Positions 24,810 through 33,079 of a stretch of 64,000 nt of DNA are shown here, in pieces. The DNA is from Chryseobacterium sp. CH21. GTDB lineage: Bacteria > Bacteroidota > Bacteroidia > Flavobacteriales > Weeksellaceae. The DNA lies in NCBI RefSeq assembly GCF_004119445.1, contig NZ_QICI01000095.1:1-64000 (forward strand), in the 5' to 3' direction. The notes beneath the pieces were generated by a model. It did no database searches, was not told the DNA's origin, and saw only the letters and a program-made list of their open reading frames with translations. Numbering within the stretch: position 1 is the stretch's first letter; every line of letters begins with the position of its first letter. The position numbers were made by a program, and so were the translations under genes.

Positions 24810-25883
24810 ATGTCAGAAGATAACGAAGATTTTTTAGATGAAGAATTATTAGATTCCAACAGTATTGAAAACATCGATATTGACGAGGAAAATAAAGGAT
24901 TATATGAACATCTTAATATCACTGTAGACAACAAACAGGAACCATTAAGAATTGATAAGTTCCTTTTGATATACAGGCAGAATTCTTCAAGAAATAAGAT
25001 TTCACAAACCTGCAGAGCCGGAAACGTTATTGTGAACGGAACTGCGGTGAAACAGAATTATCGTGTAAAACCGGGAGATCAGATTTCTGTATTGCTTACC
25101 CATCCTCCAAGAGAGAACGTCATTATTCCTCAGGATATTCCTGTAAACATCATTTATGAAGATGATGATCTTGTAGTCGTAGATAAAGAAGCAGGAATGG
25201 TAGTGCACCCTGGATTTGGAAACTGGGACGGAACATTGGTGAATGCACTGGCTTTCCATTTTGAAAAGAATGGCGAAAAATCTGATCTTGACAGAGTAGG
25301 ACTTGTTCACAGGATTGATAAAGATACATCAGGACTGCTGGTAATCGCTAAGAATGAATATGCATTGAGCTTCCTTGCAAAACAATTCTTTAACCGTACT
25401 ACAAAAAGGCTGTATTGGGCTTTTGTATGGGGAAATATGCAGGATGATGAGGGTACTATAAGAGGTCATATCGGAAGACATCCTAAAAACAGAATGCAGA
25501 TGTCCGTTTATGAAGACGGAAGCCAGGGGAAACACGCTGTGACGCATTATAAAGTTCTTGAGAGATTCAAGTACATGACCTGGGTAGAATGTAAACTTGA
25601 GACCGGAAGAACGCATCAGATCAGGGCGCATTTCAGACACATTGGACATACTTTGTTTAATGATGAAAGATATGAAGGTCATACACCTTTAAGAGGCGTA
25701 AATCTTCCGAAATACAAACAATTTATAAAAAATGTTTTCGAGATTTTGCCAAGACACGCACTTCATGCTCATACCCTCGGATTTATACACCCGACGACTA
25801 AAAAGGAATTATATTTTGAGAGCCCAATGCCCAAAGATATGGCGGATGCTGTAAAAAAATGGAGAAATTATTTAGAAAACTAA
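24810..25883 (+). CDS. rluD: RluA-family pseudouridine synthase (RluD-like)
   Basis: Converts uridines in 23S rRNA to pseudouridine; RluD modifies helix 69. The 357 residues hold an acidic leader (1-45), an S4 RNA-binding domain (about 48-105, RIDKFLLIYRQNSSRNKISQ), and the catalytic domain. The catalytic Asp is in HRIDKDTSGLLVIAKN (about D170). RTHQIRAHFRHIGHTLFND and the C-terminal LHAHTLGFIHP are typical. The exact target site cannot be assigned from sequence alone. It starts 22 bases after a terminator, so it probably uses read-through or a promoter not recognised here. Confidence 0.9.
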   Translation: MSEDNEDFLDEELLDSNSIENIDIDEENKGLYEHLNITVDNKQEPLRIDKFLLIYRQNSSRNKISQTCRAGNVIVNGTAVKQNYRVKPGDQISVLLTHPPRENVIIPQDIPVNIIYEDDDLVVVDKEAGMVVHPGFGNWDGTLVNALAFHFEKNGEKSDLDRVGLVHRIDKDTSGLLVIAKNEYALSFLAKQFFNRTTKRLYWAFVWGNMQDDEGTIRGHIGRHPKNRMQMSVYEDGSQGKHAVTHYKVLERFKYMTWVECKLETGRTHQIRAHFRHIGHTLFNDERYEGHTPLRGVNLPKYKQFIKNVFEILPRHALHAHTLGFIHPTTKKELYFESPMPKDMADAVKKWRNYLEN

Positions 25884-25903
25884 AAATATATTGAGAATTT
25901 TTT

Positions 25904-25911
25904 TATATTTG
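25904..25911 (+). promoter_or_regulatory. -7 promoter element for the PorP/SprF gene
   Basis: TATATTTG, 24 bases before ATG 25935. The longer frame from TTG 25917 would start at about the transcription start site, so the ATG is preferred. Confidence 0.5.
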
Positions 25912-25934
25912 TTGAATTGAAATCAAGATTTGTT

Positions 25935-26885
25935 ATGAGAAAACTATATGCTATCGTATGTTTAGCTCTTTTGTCAAATGCATACAAAGCACAAGAATCA
26001 CTACCATACTATCAGCAATATCTTTTGGATGGTGAGTTCCTGTTCAACCCAGCTCAATACGGAAAAACAGATTACGTACAGCTCAACGCCAATTATCAAC
26101 AACAATTTTCAAAGTTCAACAATTCTCCGAATGTACAGTCAATCGGGATTAACGCGAATATCTTTGATAGAGTAGGTGCTGGTATTTCCGTGTTTAGAGA
26201 TAGCAACGGGCCTATTTCTGCAGGGGGAATTACAGCTGGTGCTTCATATTTTATTCCTCTAAGTAGTGAAGGAGACAGAAAAGACCAGTTCTCTTTCGGT
26301 ACTAGTGTTAACTTCTATAACATGAACTTTGATTATTCTAAAATTAATACTGAAGAAGGAGGTGACCCGTTATTAAGAGGTGAGGAAAGTAACATCTTCA
26401 TGGTGTATGCCAATTTCGGTTTGGCTGCTACCTACAGAGGTCTATTCGGGGGTGTTTCCGTGAATGATATCGCATTAAGTAATGATGCCTCTATCGTAAA
26501 CAACTACGAGCCTTCTCCAATTAAATTCTTCTTAAACTTAGGATATAACTGGAACATTGCTGACAATATTACTATTGCACCATCAGCATTGATTAACCTT
26601 AATACAAACTCAACGAGAATGATCGACTGGAACTTAATGGCGACTTTCTCTAATGATATCAACGCATTCTCTTTCGGGGTAAGCTACAGAACGGTTCAGA
26701 ACAGATTTGATAACCAAAACCTGAGCATCTCTCCAATTGTAAAAGTAAGATTCAACAAATTCATGATCGGAGCTACTTATAACCTTGGAATATCTGATAT
26801 CCAGAGCTATGGTGGAAACAGCTTCATGATTGGTCTGGGGTATAACTTTGACAACTTCATTAATGCTAGAGGATTTAGATACTAA
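25935..26885 (+). CDS. PorP/SprF-family type IX secretion membrane protein
   Basis: From ATG 25935 the 316-residue product has a signal peptide (MRKLYAIVCLALLSNAYKAQ). The PorP/SprF start follows: LPYYQQYLLDGEFLFNPAQY. The rest alternates strands of an outer-membrane barrel and ends YNFDNFINARGFRY. Family members help export or attach proteins made by the type IX secretion system or gliding machinery of Bacteroidota. The partner adhesin normally encoded upstream is absent, so this is an orphan copy. Confidence 0.9.
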   Translation: MRKLYAIVCLALLSNAYKAQESLPYYQQYLLDGEFLFNPAQYGKTDYVQLNANYQQQFSKFNNSPNVQSIGINANIFDRVGAGISVFRDSNGPISAGGITAGASYFIPLSSEGDRKDQFSFGTSVNFYNMNFDYSKINTEEGGDPLLRGEESNIFMVYANFGLAATYRGLFGGVSVNDIALSNDASIVNNYEPSPIKFFLNLGYNWNIADNITIAPSALINLNTNSTRMIDWNLMATFSNDINAFSFGVSYRTVQNRFDNQNLSISPIVKVRFNKFMIGATYNLGISDIQSYGGNSFMIGLGYNFDNFINARGFRY

Positions 26886-26908
26886 TTAATTTAATTTAAA
26901 TAAATTTG

Positions 26909-26936
26909 AGCTCTGAAATTTTTCAGAGCTTTTTTT
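26909..26936 (+). terminator. Terminator directly abutting the hemW start codon
   Basis: Perfect arms AGCTCTGAAA (26909-26918) and TTTCAGAGCT (26921-26930), followed by six T. The ATG of hemW begins at the very next base, 26937. Confidence 0.85.
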
Positions 26937-28061
26937 ATGATATATATTCACATTCCGTTCTGTAAACAAAAATGCAGTTATTGTAACTTTCATTTTTCAA
27001 CATCCCTGAATTTCAAGGATGAAATGCTCCGTGCTATGAAAGCTGAAATACAGCTGAGAAAAGATGAATTGCAGAACAAAAACCTGAAATCGCTGTATTT
27101 TGGAGGCGGAACACCCTCTATTCTTTCTGTAGATGAAATCAGTTCCGTGATAGATGAAGTATTAAAATATTTCAGTTTTGAAAAAGATATAGAAGTCACT
27201 CTGGAAGCTAATCCGGATGATCTGGATAAAAGTTTCCTAAAACAACTGGCTGGAACTCCGGTAAACAGATTATCTATTGGTACTCAAAGTTTTTTTGAAG
27301 AAGATTTAAAACTCATGAACAGGGCTCACAGTGCTTCCGAAGCAGAAAGTTCTATCAAACGTGCTCAGGATTTTGGTTTTGAAAACCTGAGTATTGATCT
27401 GATTTACGGTTCACCCACTTCCAATCTTGAGATCTGGAAAGAAAACCTGAATAAAACCATCGCTCTGGAAGTTCCACATATTTCATCTTATGCATTGACG
27501 GTAGAGCCCAAAACAGCTTTGGAAAACTGGATATCAAAAGGAAAAGTAAAAAGTCCCAAAGAAGAAGAACAAAACAAAGAATTCTATTACTTGTCTGATT
27601 TTTTAAAAGACAATGGTTTTGAGCATTATGAAGTCTCCAATTTTGCAAAACCCGGTTTCTACTCACGACACAATTCTGCTTACTGGAAATACAATGAATA
27701 TCTTGGTATAGGCCCTTCAGCACATTCTTATAACGGATTTGATGTCAGAAGCTGGAATGTAGCCAATAATCAGCAATACATTAAAAAACTGAATGATAAA
27801 CTTTTGGCTAAGGAAGAGGAAATCCTTTCCAAAGAAGATCAGTTTAATGAGATGATTATGATTGGTTTGCGTACCATCTGGGGGGTAGATCTGGAAAGCT
27901 TAAATAATAAATTTTCAGAGAGGATGTTAGAGCATTTTCAAAGAGAAATAAAATCCAAAATTGAAGAAGGTATTTTAACTATTGAGAATGATCATTTAAA
28001 AATCCCTGAAAAACATTGGTTTATGGCAGATGGAATTGCTTCAGATTTGTTTATTGTATAA
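26937..28061 (+). CDS. hemW: Radical SAM haem chaperone HemW-like protein
   Basis: A 374-residue radical SAM protein of the HemW group (formerly called coproporphyrinogen III oxidase-like), thought to carry haem to respiratory enzymes. The start MIYIHIPFCKQKCSYCNFHF has the cluster Cys at 9, 13 and 16. It continues with KSLYFGGGTPSILS, EVTLEANPDD and RLSIGTQSFFEEDLKLMNRA. The ATG cannot move downstream without losing the cluster, and a stop (26907-26909) lies in frame upstream. The start directly follows a terminator T run. Confidence 0.93.
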   Translation: MIYIHIPFCKQKCSYCNFHFSTSLNFKDEMLRAMKAEIQLRKDELQNKNLKSLYFGGGTPSILSVDEISSVIDEVLKYFSFEKDIEVTLEANPDDLDKSFLKQLAGTPVNRLSIGTQSFFEEDLKLMNRAHSASEAESSIKRAQDFGFENLSIDLIYGSPTSNLEIWKENLNKTIALEVPHISSYALTVEPKTALENWISKGKVKSPKEEEQNKEFYYLSDFLKDNGFEHYEVSNFAKPGFYSRHNSAYWKYNEYLGIGPSAHSYNGFDVRSWNVANNQQYIKKLNDKLLAKEEEILSKEDQFNEMIMIGLRTIWGVDLESLNNKFSERMLEHFQREIKSKIEEGILTIENDHLKIPEKHWFMADGIASDLFIV

Positions 28062-28095
28062 TGTCTGTATGTATACAGTATGCCATAAAATTCAC

Positions 28096-28103
28096 TATTT
28101 TTG
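28096..28103 (+). promoter_or_regulatory. -7 promoter element that decides the murI start
   Basis: TATTTTTG at 28096-28103 predicts transcription from about 28109. The open frame starting at TTG 28101 would begin within this element, so a later start is needed. Confidence 0.5.
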
Positions 28104-28121
28104 TATAAAATTTCAACTCAT

Positions 28122-28952
28122 TTGAAAACTAAAAAACAAGATTATTCACATCTTTCACCAAGCCAGCCTATCGGAATTTTCGACAGCGGGGTAGGAGGTC
28201 TTACCGTTGCCAAAGAAATCAAAAGACTTCTTCCTAACGAAGATCTGATCTATTTTGGAGATACAAAGCACCTTCCTTACGGGGAAAAGTCTAAAGATGC
28301 TATTATTGAATATTCTACAAAGATTACTAATTTTCTGCTGGAGCAGAACTGCAAAGCGATTGTAATTGCCTGTAATACGGCAACCGCTAACGCATTGAAT
28401 GAAGTGATGAAGTCCGTTGCAGGAAAAGTTCCGGTCATAGACGTTATTAATCCTGTTGCTGAAAAAGTATCTTATGAAATCCACAATAATGTAGGAGTAA
28501 TTGCTACCAAAGCCACTGTAAATTCGGGGTTGTATAAGAAGAGCATTAGAAAGCATAATAAATGGATCAAAGTGGATGAACTGGCTACACCACTATTGGT
28601 TCCTGCCATTGAAGAAGGGTTTAAAAATCATCCGATCACGCACGCTATTATTTATAATTATTTAAGCAATAACAAGTTAAAAAATATTGAAACGTTGATT
28701 TTGGGCTGTACCCATTATCCTCTTTTAATAGATGAAATCAAACAGTATTACGGAAACAGAGTTCGTGTGATAGACTCTCCGAACATTGTAGCCAATCATC
28801 TTAAGATTATTCTGGATAAGTATAATCTCTTGAATGATCATAATTCAAAACCGAATTATCATTTCTATCTTTCGGATATTACCAAGAACTTTGAGAAAAT
28901 CTCTAAGAAATTCTTTGGAAAAACAATTGATTTAGAATTGAAAGTATTATAG
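28122..28952 (+). CDS. murI: Glutamate racemase (TTG start)
   Basis: Makes D-glutamate for peptidoglycan. The product from TTG 28122 is MKTKKQDYSHLSPSQPIGIF, about 276 residues. Motifs include FDSGVGGLTVAKEIK, IYFGDTKHLPYGEKS, the catalytic Cys in IVIACNTATANA and the second in LILGCTHYPLLIDE. No ATG lies in frame before the conserved domain. TTG 28122 is chosen because the -7 element ends at 28103. A terminator follows the stop. Confidence 0.92.
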   Translation: MKTKKQDYSHLSPSQPIGIFDSGVGGLTVAKEIKRLLPNEDLIYFGDTKHLPYGEKSKDAIIEYSTKITNFLLEQNCKAIVIACNTATANALNEVMKSVAGKVPVIDVINPVAEKVSYEIHNNVGVIATKATVNSGLYKKSIRKHNKWIKVDELATPLLVPAIEEGFKNHPITHAIIYNYLSNNKLKNIETLILGCTHYPLLIDEIKQYYGNRVRVIDSPNIVANHLKIILDKYNLLNDHNSKPNYHFYLSDITKNFEKISKKFFGKTIDLELKVL

Positions 28953-28955
28953 ATA

Positions 28956-28983
28956 AAAAGTCTGCTCTAAATAGCAGACTTTT
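28956..28983 (+). terminator. Terminator after murI
   Basis: Arms AAAAGTCTGCT and AGCAGACTTTT with a 6-base loop and T run; flanking A run also allows leftward use for the convergent nitroreductase gene. Confidence 0.88.
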
Positions 28984-29029
28984 TTATTTGTGTTCTTTGT
29001 GAAATAATTTGTGAAATTCGTGTTTGAAA

Positions 29030-29629
29030 TTACGCTTCCACAATTACTTTTTCAGCATTCAGCCTTTTCTTTGGATTAAACTTTGGCTGGTTGGTATCAG
29101 CTTCATCTCTTTCCCCGATGGCTACAGCAAATAGCGTCTCGTAATTTTCATTTTTCAGAATATCGTCATACTGATCCGGCTCAATGCCTTCCATTGGTGT
29201 AGAATCTATTCCCATCGCTGCACATGCAGATAAAAGCACTCCTAAAGATAAATAAACCTGATGCCCAAGCCATGATTTGATAGCCTCTTCTCCCTTAGGT
29301 TTTACCATAGTCCGGTAATAATTAACAGAACCCTCCGGAAGGTTTTCTTCAATTTGCTTTTCAAAGTTTTCTACGTTTTTGATCACCTGAAAGACAATGA
29401 TATGGCTGCTATCCAACACTTTTTCTTTATTAAAATAAGACTTGTCACCCAATTGCTTTTTCAGTTCCGGATCATTTACAAAAACAAAGTTCCATGGCTG
29501 GCTGTTAATGGATGAAGGGCTTAAATTTAAAATCTCCTGAAGCGTTGTAATTTGTTCTTCACTGATTTTTACCTGCGGGTTATACTTTTTTACAGTATAC
29601 CTGTTTTTCATTTTGTCTAAGAAGTTCAT
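29030..29629 (-). CDS. Nitroreductase-family NAD(P)H oxidoreductase
   Basis: A 199-residue FMN enzyme of the NfsB/nitroreductase family. It begins MNFLDKMKNRYTVKKYNPQV (FMN phosphate Arg region) and has LSPSSINSQPWNFVFVND, typical of the family. Later it has WLGHQVYLSLGVLLSACAAM and GIDSTPMEGIEPDQYD. Such enzymes reduce nitro compounds or quinones. It is divergent from an HxlR regulator across 85 bases that carry a clear promoter and mirrored 18-base sites. Confidence 0.93.
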   Translation of the reverse strand: MNFLDKMKNRYTVKKYNPQVKISEEQITTLQEILNLSPSSINSQPWNFVFVNDPELKKQLGDKSYFNKEKVLDSSHIIVFQVIKNVENFEKQIEENLPEGSVNYYRTMVKPKGEEAIKSWLGHQVYLSLGVLLSACAAMGIDSTPMEGIEPDQYDDILKNENYETLFAVAIGERDEADTNQPKFNPKKRLNAEKVIVEA

Positions 29630-29656
29630 AATTTTATACTATCATTTTTATAGTTA

Positions 29657-29687
29657 CAAAATTAATTTAAGTTTCTTAACTTTGCAA
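29657..29687 (-). promoter_or_regulatory. Promoter for the nitroreductase gene
   Basis: On the minus strand TTG (29685-29687), a 20-base spacer, TAATTTTG (29657-29664). A full consensus match, 27 bases before the start codon. Confidence 0.75.
29677..29684 (+). promoter_or_regulatory. -7 promoter element for the HxlR gene
   Basis: TAACTTTG, predicting a start site near 29691. It sits next to the -33 element of the opposite promoter, so the two promoters compete for space. No TTG was found at the right distance. Confidence 0.55.
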
Positions 29688-29714
29688 TAACGGTAAAAAA
29701 TGATAGTATAAAAA

Positions 29715-30050
29715 ATGTATACCATAGATAATAAATCCTATCCCTGCTGTACCAGTGTCACTATGAAATTTATAGGTGGGAAATGGAAAGCAGTAATTTT
29801 ACACCATCTTATTGGCGGTGCAAAGCGATATAATGAGATAAGAAAATCAATTCCTACCATTACGGAAAGAACATTGAGTTTACAGCTAAAACAATTGGAA
29901 GAAGACGGAATTGTAGAAAGAAAAGTTTTTACAGAAAAACCTCCTTTAGTGGTAGAATATGAATTAACAGACTTTGGAAAAACGCTATTGCCTGTTCTGG
30001 AAGCGATAACAAAATGGGGTGAAGCCGCTCCGGTTATCTCAAAAAAATAA
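29715..30050 (+). CDS. HxlR-family winged-helix regulator
   Basis: The 111 residues match HxlR: an N-terminal Cys pair (YPCCTSVTMKFIGGKWKAVI), helix-turn-helix with RYNEIRKSIPTITERTLSLQ and the wing LKQLEEDGIVERKVF, then VEYELTDFGKTLLPVLEAI. HxlR proteins often sense thiol-reactive or electrophilic compounds through the N-terminal Cys and control a neighbouring oxidoreductase. The divergent nitroreductase is the natural target. Its stop codon lies inside the hairpin shared with rsmD. Confidence 0.92.
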   Translation: MYTIDNKSYPCCTSVTMKFIGGKWKAVILHHLIGGAKRYNEIRKSIPTITERTLSLQLKQLEEDGIVERKVFTEKPPLVVEYELTDFGKTLLPVLEAITKWGEAAPVISKK

Positions 30051-30074
30051 TCAGGAATTAAAGTTCCTGATTAT
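30047..30074. terminator. Shared terminator hairpin overlapping the HxlR and rsmD stops
   Basis: Arms ATAATCAGGAA (30047-30057) and TTCCTGATTAT (30064-30074). It covers the last bases of both convergent genes. A T run follows on the minus strand (from the A run at 30041-30047), so it is stronger for rsmD. Confidence 0.7.
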
Positions 30075-30630
30075 CTTCTTTATTCGGTTCAAAAAAACTA
30101 AAACTTACGTTTCCGTATTTTCGGGTATCTATTAAGTTGGGATGGTCAAACTTCATGCGGCTTTGGTGCTCTACAATAAGAACTCCGTTTTCTTTCAGGT
30201 ATTTATTGTTTAAAACCAAAGAGATCAGTTCGTGGTATTTTTTCTCTTCCATTTCAAAAGGTGCATCAGAGAAAACAATCTCAAAAGATTTTTTATTTCT
30301 GAATTTTTTAAGCCAGTCGAATACATCACCTCTCTGCATATTGATCTGAAGTGCCATGTCAAGTTCAGCTGCTGTAGAGTTGATAAATGCGGTATGTTTT
30401 GGGTTCATCTCCACAGAAGTAATATTCTGGCATCCTCTGGAAGCAAATTCAAGGGTAATAGAGCCAATTCCGGCAAAAAGATCAAGCACGGAGATGGACT
30501 GCATGTCATATTTATTTTCCAGAATGCTGAATAAAGCCTCCTTCGCAAAATCGGTGGTAGGTCTTACATCAAAGTTTTTAGGAGCGGCAATTTTTTTGGC
30601 TTTCCATTTGCCTGATATGATTCTGAACAT
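30058..30630 (-). CDS. rsmD: 16S rRNA (guanine(966)-N(2))-methyltransferase RsmD
   Basis: A 190-residue SAM-dependent enzyme that methylates G966 of 16S rRNA. It has the RsmD start MFRIISGKWKAKKIAAPKNF, the RPTTDFAKEALFSIL block, and the SAM-binding loop VLDLFAGIGSITLEFASRGC. The catalytic motif, usually DPPY or DPPF, reads DAPF here (IVFSDAPFEMEEKKY). Transcribed downstream of the DUF3822 gene, a pairing often seen in Bacteroidota. Confidence 0.92.
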   Translation of the reverse strand: MFRIISGKWKAKKIAAPKNFDVRPTTDFAKEALFSILENKYDMQSISVLDLFAGIGSITLEFASRGCQNITSVEMNPKHTAFINSTAAELDMALQINMQRGDVFDWLKKFRNKKSFEIVFSDAPFEMEEKKYHELISLVLNNKYLKENGVLIVEHQSRMKFDHPNLIDTRKYGNVSFSFFEPNKEDNQEL

Positions 30631-30640
30631 ATTTTTTGTT

Positions 30641-30719
30641 AGGGTTTAGGTGGTAGATTATAGGTAGCAGGTGACTGTTTCTAGGAACTAATCTCTAATT
30701 TCTGCGGCCTGAAACCTAG
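30641..30719. repeat. GGTTTAGGTGG-CCTGAAACC imperfect palindrome
   Basis: AGGGTTTAGGTGGTAGATTA with TAGGTAGCAGG at the left pairs loosely with CTGCGGCCTGAAACCTAG at the right end. It separates rsmD from DUF3822 and looks like another intergenic repeat. Confidence 0.4.
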
Positions 30720-31432
30720 TTAAGTATAAAATTCTTGTTTGGAATATTGTCAAAAACAATTTTTAAGTTTTTAACAAATTTCTGAAGTTCGGAGATGAAT
30801 GTTTCATTTTCCGTAGTTTCTCCATAAGCATAAAAAGTAGTTTCATTGATTCCGAAACCTATTTTGCTCAATGTAAACATGATGAAATAAAGAAAATCTA
30901 CTTCAGAATTGACATCCAGATTATTATAAAGAATGATTTTTTTATTGTCAATCGCAAAAAACTCACACTGGTTATGATACAAATTGATGTGAATTTCTTT
31001 AGTGGTTTTATTATTGATCGAACTTAAAAACTTTTCTCCTGAAAAATTAAAATGAACCGGAATTGCCAGCTCTTTTATTTTCTTGTAATAGTTTTTAGGA
31101 AAAGTATAATAAAACTGAATATTGAATTTTTTATTAATAGAAAGCATAAGCTCTTCACGTTCTCTGTCGGCGGGAGCGTTGAAGGCGATCAGATCAAATC
31201 CTGTCTCATGCTCAGAAAAACCTTCCGGCATCAGGGTAAAATGATTAAATGCGGAAATCACCTGGATCTCTTCATAGCGCTGCTTAATAAGAACTTCATC
31301 CAGCTGCTGCTCAATAAGATTGGCTGGCGTCTCTTCAGTCACGAAATAAGACTTTTCCTCCAGAATGTTTTTGTTCTTAACAATCTGATAGATTAATCCG
31401 TCTTTGGTAAAAAGTAAATTAAGTACGTTCAT
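30716..31432 (-). CDS. DUF3822 family protein
   Basis: A 238-residue cytoplasmic protein. The N-terminus MNVLNLLFTKDGLIYQIVKN and the fold of alternating strands resemble DUF3822, an actin/ASKHA-like family found in Bacteroidota, typically upstream of rsmD. IHINLYHNQCEFFAIDNKKI and VDFLYFIMFTLSKIGFGINE are family-like. Its function is unknown. The 18-base gap to the Smr gene upstream suggests one operon. Confidence 0.8.
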   Translation of the reverse strand: MNVLNLLFTKDGLIYQIVKNKNILEEKSYFVTEETPANLIEQQLDEVLIKQRYEEIQVISAFNHFTLMPEGFSEHETGFDLIAFNAPADREREELMLSINKKFNIQFYYTFPKNYYKKIKELAIPVHFNFSGEKFLSSINNKTTKEIHINLYHNQCEFFAIDNKKIILYNNLDVNSEVDFLYFIMFTLSKIGFGINETTFYAYGETTENETFISELQKFVKNLKIVFDNIPNKNFILN

Positions 31433-31450
31433 ATTTCAATTCCTGCAAAT

Positions 31451-31945
31451 TTAGTGAAATTCTACCATTACCGCACCCGATTGATGGTGAAGTATTTCCT
31501 TATTATAAAAATCAATATTGACCTGGCTTTCCAAAACGTCCCGAACCATCCTCTGCAAAGTCCCGTCACCAATGCCGTGAACAATTTCCAGTCTCTTTAG
31601 GTTGTTTTTTCTGCAAAATTCAATCACTTCAATTAATTTTTCCTTTTGAATAAACAATCTTTCAAAGCTGTCATAGTCATTAGGATTCTTTACCAAATTA
31701 TGAAAATGCAAGTCTAAAACCAAATGATTTTTCTGATGCTTCTTAGAAATGATTTTTTTAGGTTCTGGTTTTCTTACCACTCGGATATTTTCATAAAGAT
31801 CAGCATCTTTAGGAACCAGTTTTTCTTTTGGATATTGATGGGTGAAGCCATATTCATCTTTAAAAACGACAATATTTCCCTTCACGGAAGTAATTACTCC
31901 GCTTAAATCTTCATCTACTACCGAAACCTTATCACCGATCTTCAT
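31451..31945 (-). CDS. Smr-domain protein
   Basis: The 164 residues start with an SH3-like strand region (MKIGDKVSVVDEDLSGVITS) and end with a Smr domain: VLDLHFHNLV, LKRLEIVHGIGDGTLQRMVR with the HGxGxG motif, and HHQSGAVMVEFH. Smr domains bind or nick RNA/DNA, for example in ribosome-collision rescue or MutS2; the role here is unassigned. It lacks the N-terminal MutS2 part. Confidence 0.88.
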   Translation of the reverse strand: MKIGDKVSVVDEDLSGVITSVKGNIVVFKDEYGFTHQYPKEKLVPKDADLYENIRVVRKPEPKKIISKKHQKNHLVLDLHFHNLVKNPNDYDSFERLFIQKEKLIEVIEFCRKNNLKRLEIVHGIGDGTLQRMVRDVLESQVNIDFYNKEILHHQSGAVMVEFH

Positions 31946-32073
31946 ATTTTTTTAAGAATTGTCTGAACCCATTATTGGTGCAAAGGTAAAAAGTAAAAGG
32001 TATAGAAAACAAACTCTCTTATTCTCAAACGTTCACACTCTCCAATCCTAAAACTTTCCAACCCTCTCACTCA

Positions 32074-32571
32074 TCAAACCCTCGGTCCCAGTTCAATCAC
32101 TTCCAGATCTTTGATTTCCTCACCATCTACCACAAAGCGCATCATGGTTCTCACTTTATGCCACCCCTGTTTGCCGCAAGCACCAGGATTCAGATGAAGA
32201 AGGCTGTTTTTCTCATCATACATCGCTTTCAAAATATGAGAATGCCCTGAAATAAACAATTTCGGAGCTTTCTTTGAGATTTCTTTCTTCGTGAGTGGAG
32301 TATATTTTCCGGGATACCCTCCGATGTGGATCATCAAGACTTCCAGCTTTTCACAGAAGAAACGGTTTACTTCCGGAAATTCGGATTGAATTTTAGCATT
32401 ATCAATGTTTCCGTAAACGCCTTTTAAAGGTTTTATTTTTTCCAGCTGTTCAATCACATCCAGACTTCCGAAATCTCCACAATGCCACACTTCATCGGCC
32501 TGAGAAGCATATTCCAGAATTCTGTCATCAATATAAGAGTGAGAGTCGGAAAGAAGAAGAACTTTGGTCAT
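32074..32571 (-). CDS. YfcE-like metallophosphoesterase
   Basis: A 165-residue calcineurin-like phosphodiesterase. Motifs: LLLSDSHSYID (D/H), VWHCGDFGS, VYGNIDN, LMIHIGGYPGKY and FISGHSHILKAMYD. It matches the small YfcE group, whose members split phosphodiester bonds. The 1-base overlap with the upstream exported-protein gene (ATGA-like) implies translational coupling. Confidence 0.9.
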   Translation of the reverse strand: MTKVLLLSDSHSYIDDRILEYASQADEVWHCGDFGSLDVIEQLEKIKPLKGVYGNIDNAKIQSEFPEVNRFFCEKLEVLMIHIGGYPGKYTPLTKKEISKKAPKLFISGHSHILKAMYDEKNSLLHLNPGACGKQGWHKVRTMMRFVVDGEEIKDLEVIELGPRV

Positions 32572-33020
32572 TATCTAAGGGTTCTTTCAGTAATATTTTC
32601 GTGGTATTTATCTTTGAATACCGCTACACGCTCAGGATTTAGCTCGCCATCATGATTGAGTACTCTTTCTTTCAGTAACCATTTTACCAGCTTTTCCATT
32701 CCTTTTTTTGAATTCATGAAATTGGAGATTTTACCAAGATCAGTAGATTCTACTCTTGTTTTTTCTGTGAGAAAATTAAGTATGAAGTAATCATCACTTA
32801 CATATCTTGGTGTTTCATTATCCATATATCGGTAAAGAAGGATCTCTTGATCATCTTTCATCGAGAAAAATGAATACTGTGCTACGTTGATTTTTTCAGC
32901 TTTCAGGATCTGTTTTCCATCCACCAACACTTTATCGTCTTTGATGGTTACATCCTGAGAGAAATATAAATTACAGCTTATCATCAGTAAGAAGAAAGCC
33001 AATAATCTGTTTATTGTCAT
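32571..33020 (-). CDS. Exported hypothetical protein, 149 residues
   Basis: Signal peptide MTINRLLAFFLLMISCNLYF with SQ at the cut, then a small protein: VLVDGKQILKAEKI, YVSDDYFILNFLTEKTRVE. I do not recognise the family. It overlaps the YfcE gene by one base, so the two are expressed together. A role in the envelope is likely from the signal only. Confidence 0.65.
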   Translation of the reverse strand: MTINRLLAFFLLMISCNLYFSQDVTIKDDKVLVDGKQILKAEKINVAQYSFFSMKDDQEILLYRYMDNETPRYVSDDYFILNFLTEKTRVESTDLGKISNFMNSKKGMEKLVKWLLKERVLNHDGELNPERVAVFKDKYHENITERTLR

Positions 33021-33079
33021 TATTACTATTTTTTTAAGATTGCAAATATAAAGAAGCTTTCCTCAATTCATACGAGGAC

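Larger units (their letters stand above)
29632..29713. promoter_or_regulatory. Mirrored 18-base sites flanking the divergent promoters (probable HxlR operators)
   Basis: TTTTATACTATCATTTTT (29632-29649) and its exact reverse complement AAAAATGATAGTATAAAA (29696-29713) lie 46 bases apart. Each ends within two bases of a start codon: 29629 for the nitroreductase and 29715 for the regulator. Both transcripts would therefore carry the same 18-base leader. The left copy also contains ACTAT-7-ATAGT, a small dyad. HxlR proteins bind such sites near their own and neighbouring genes, so operator function is likely. Confidence 0.65.
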
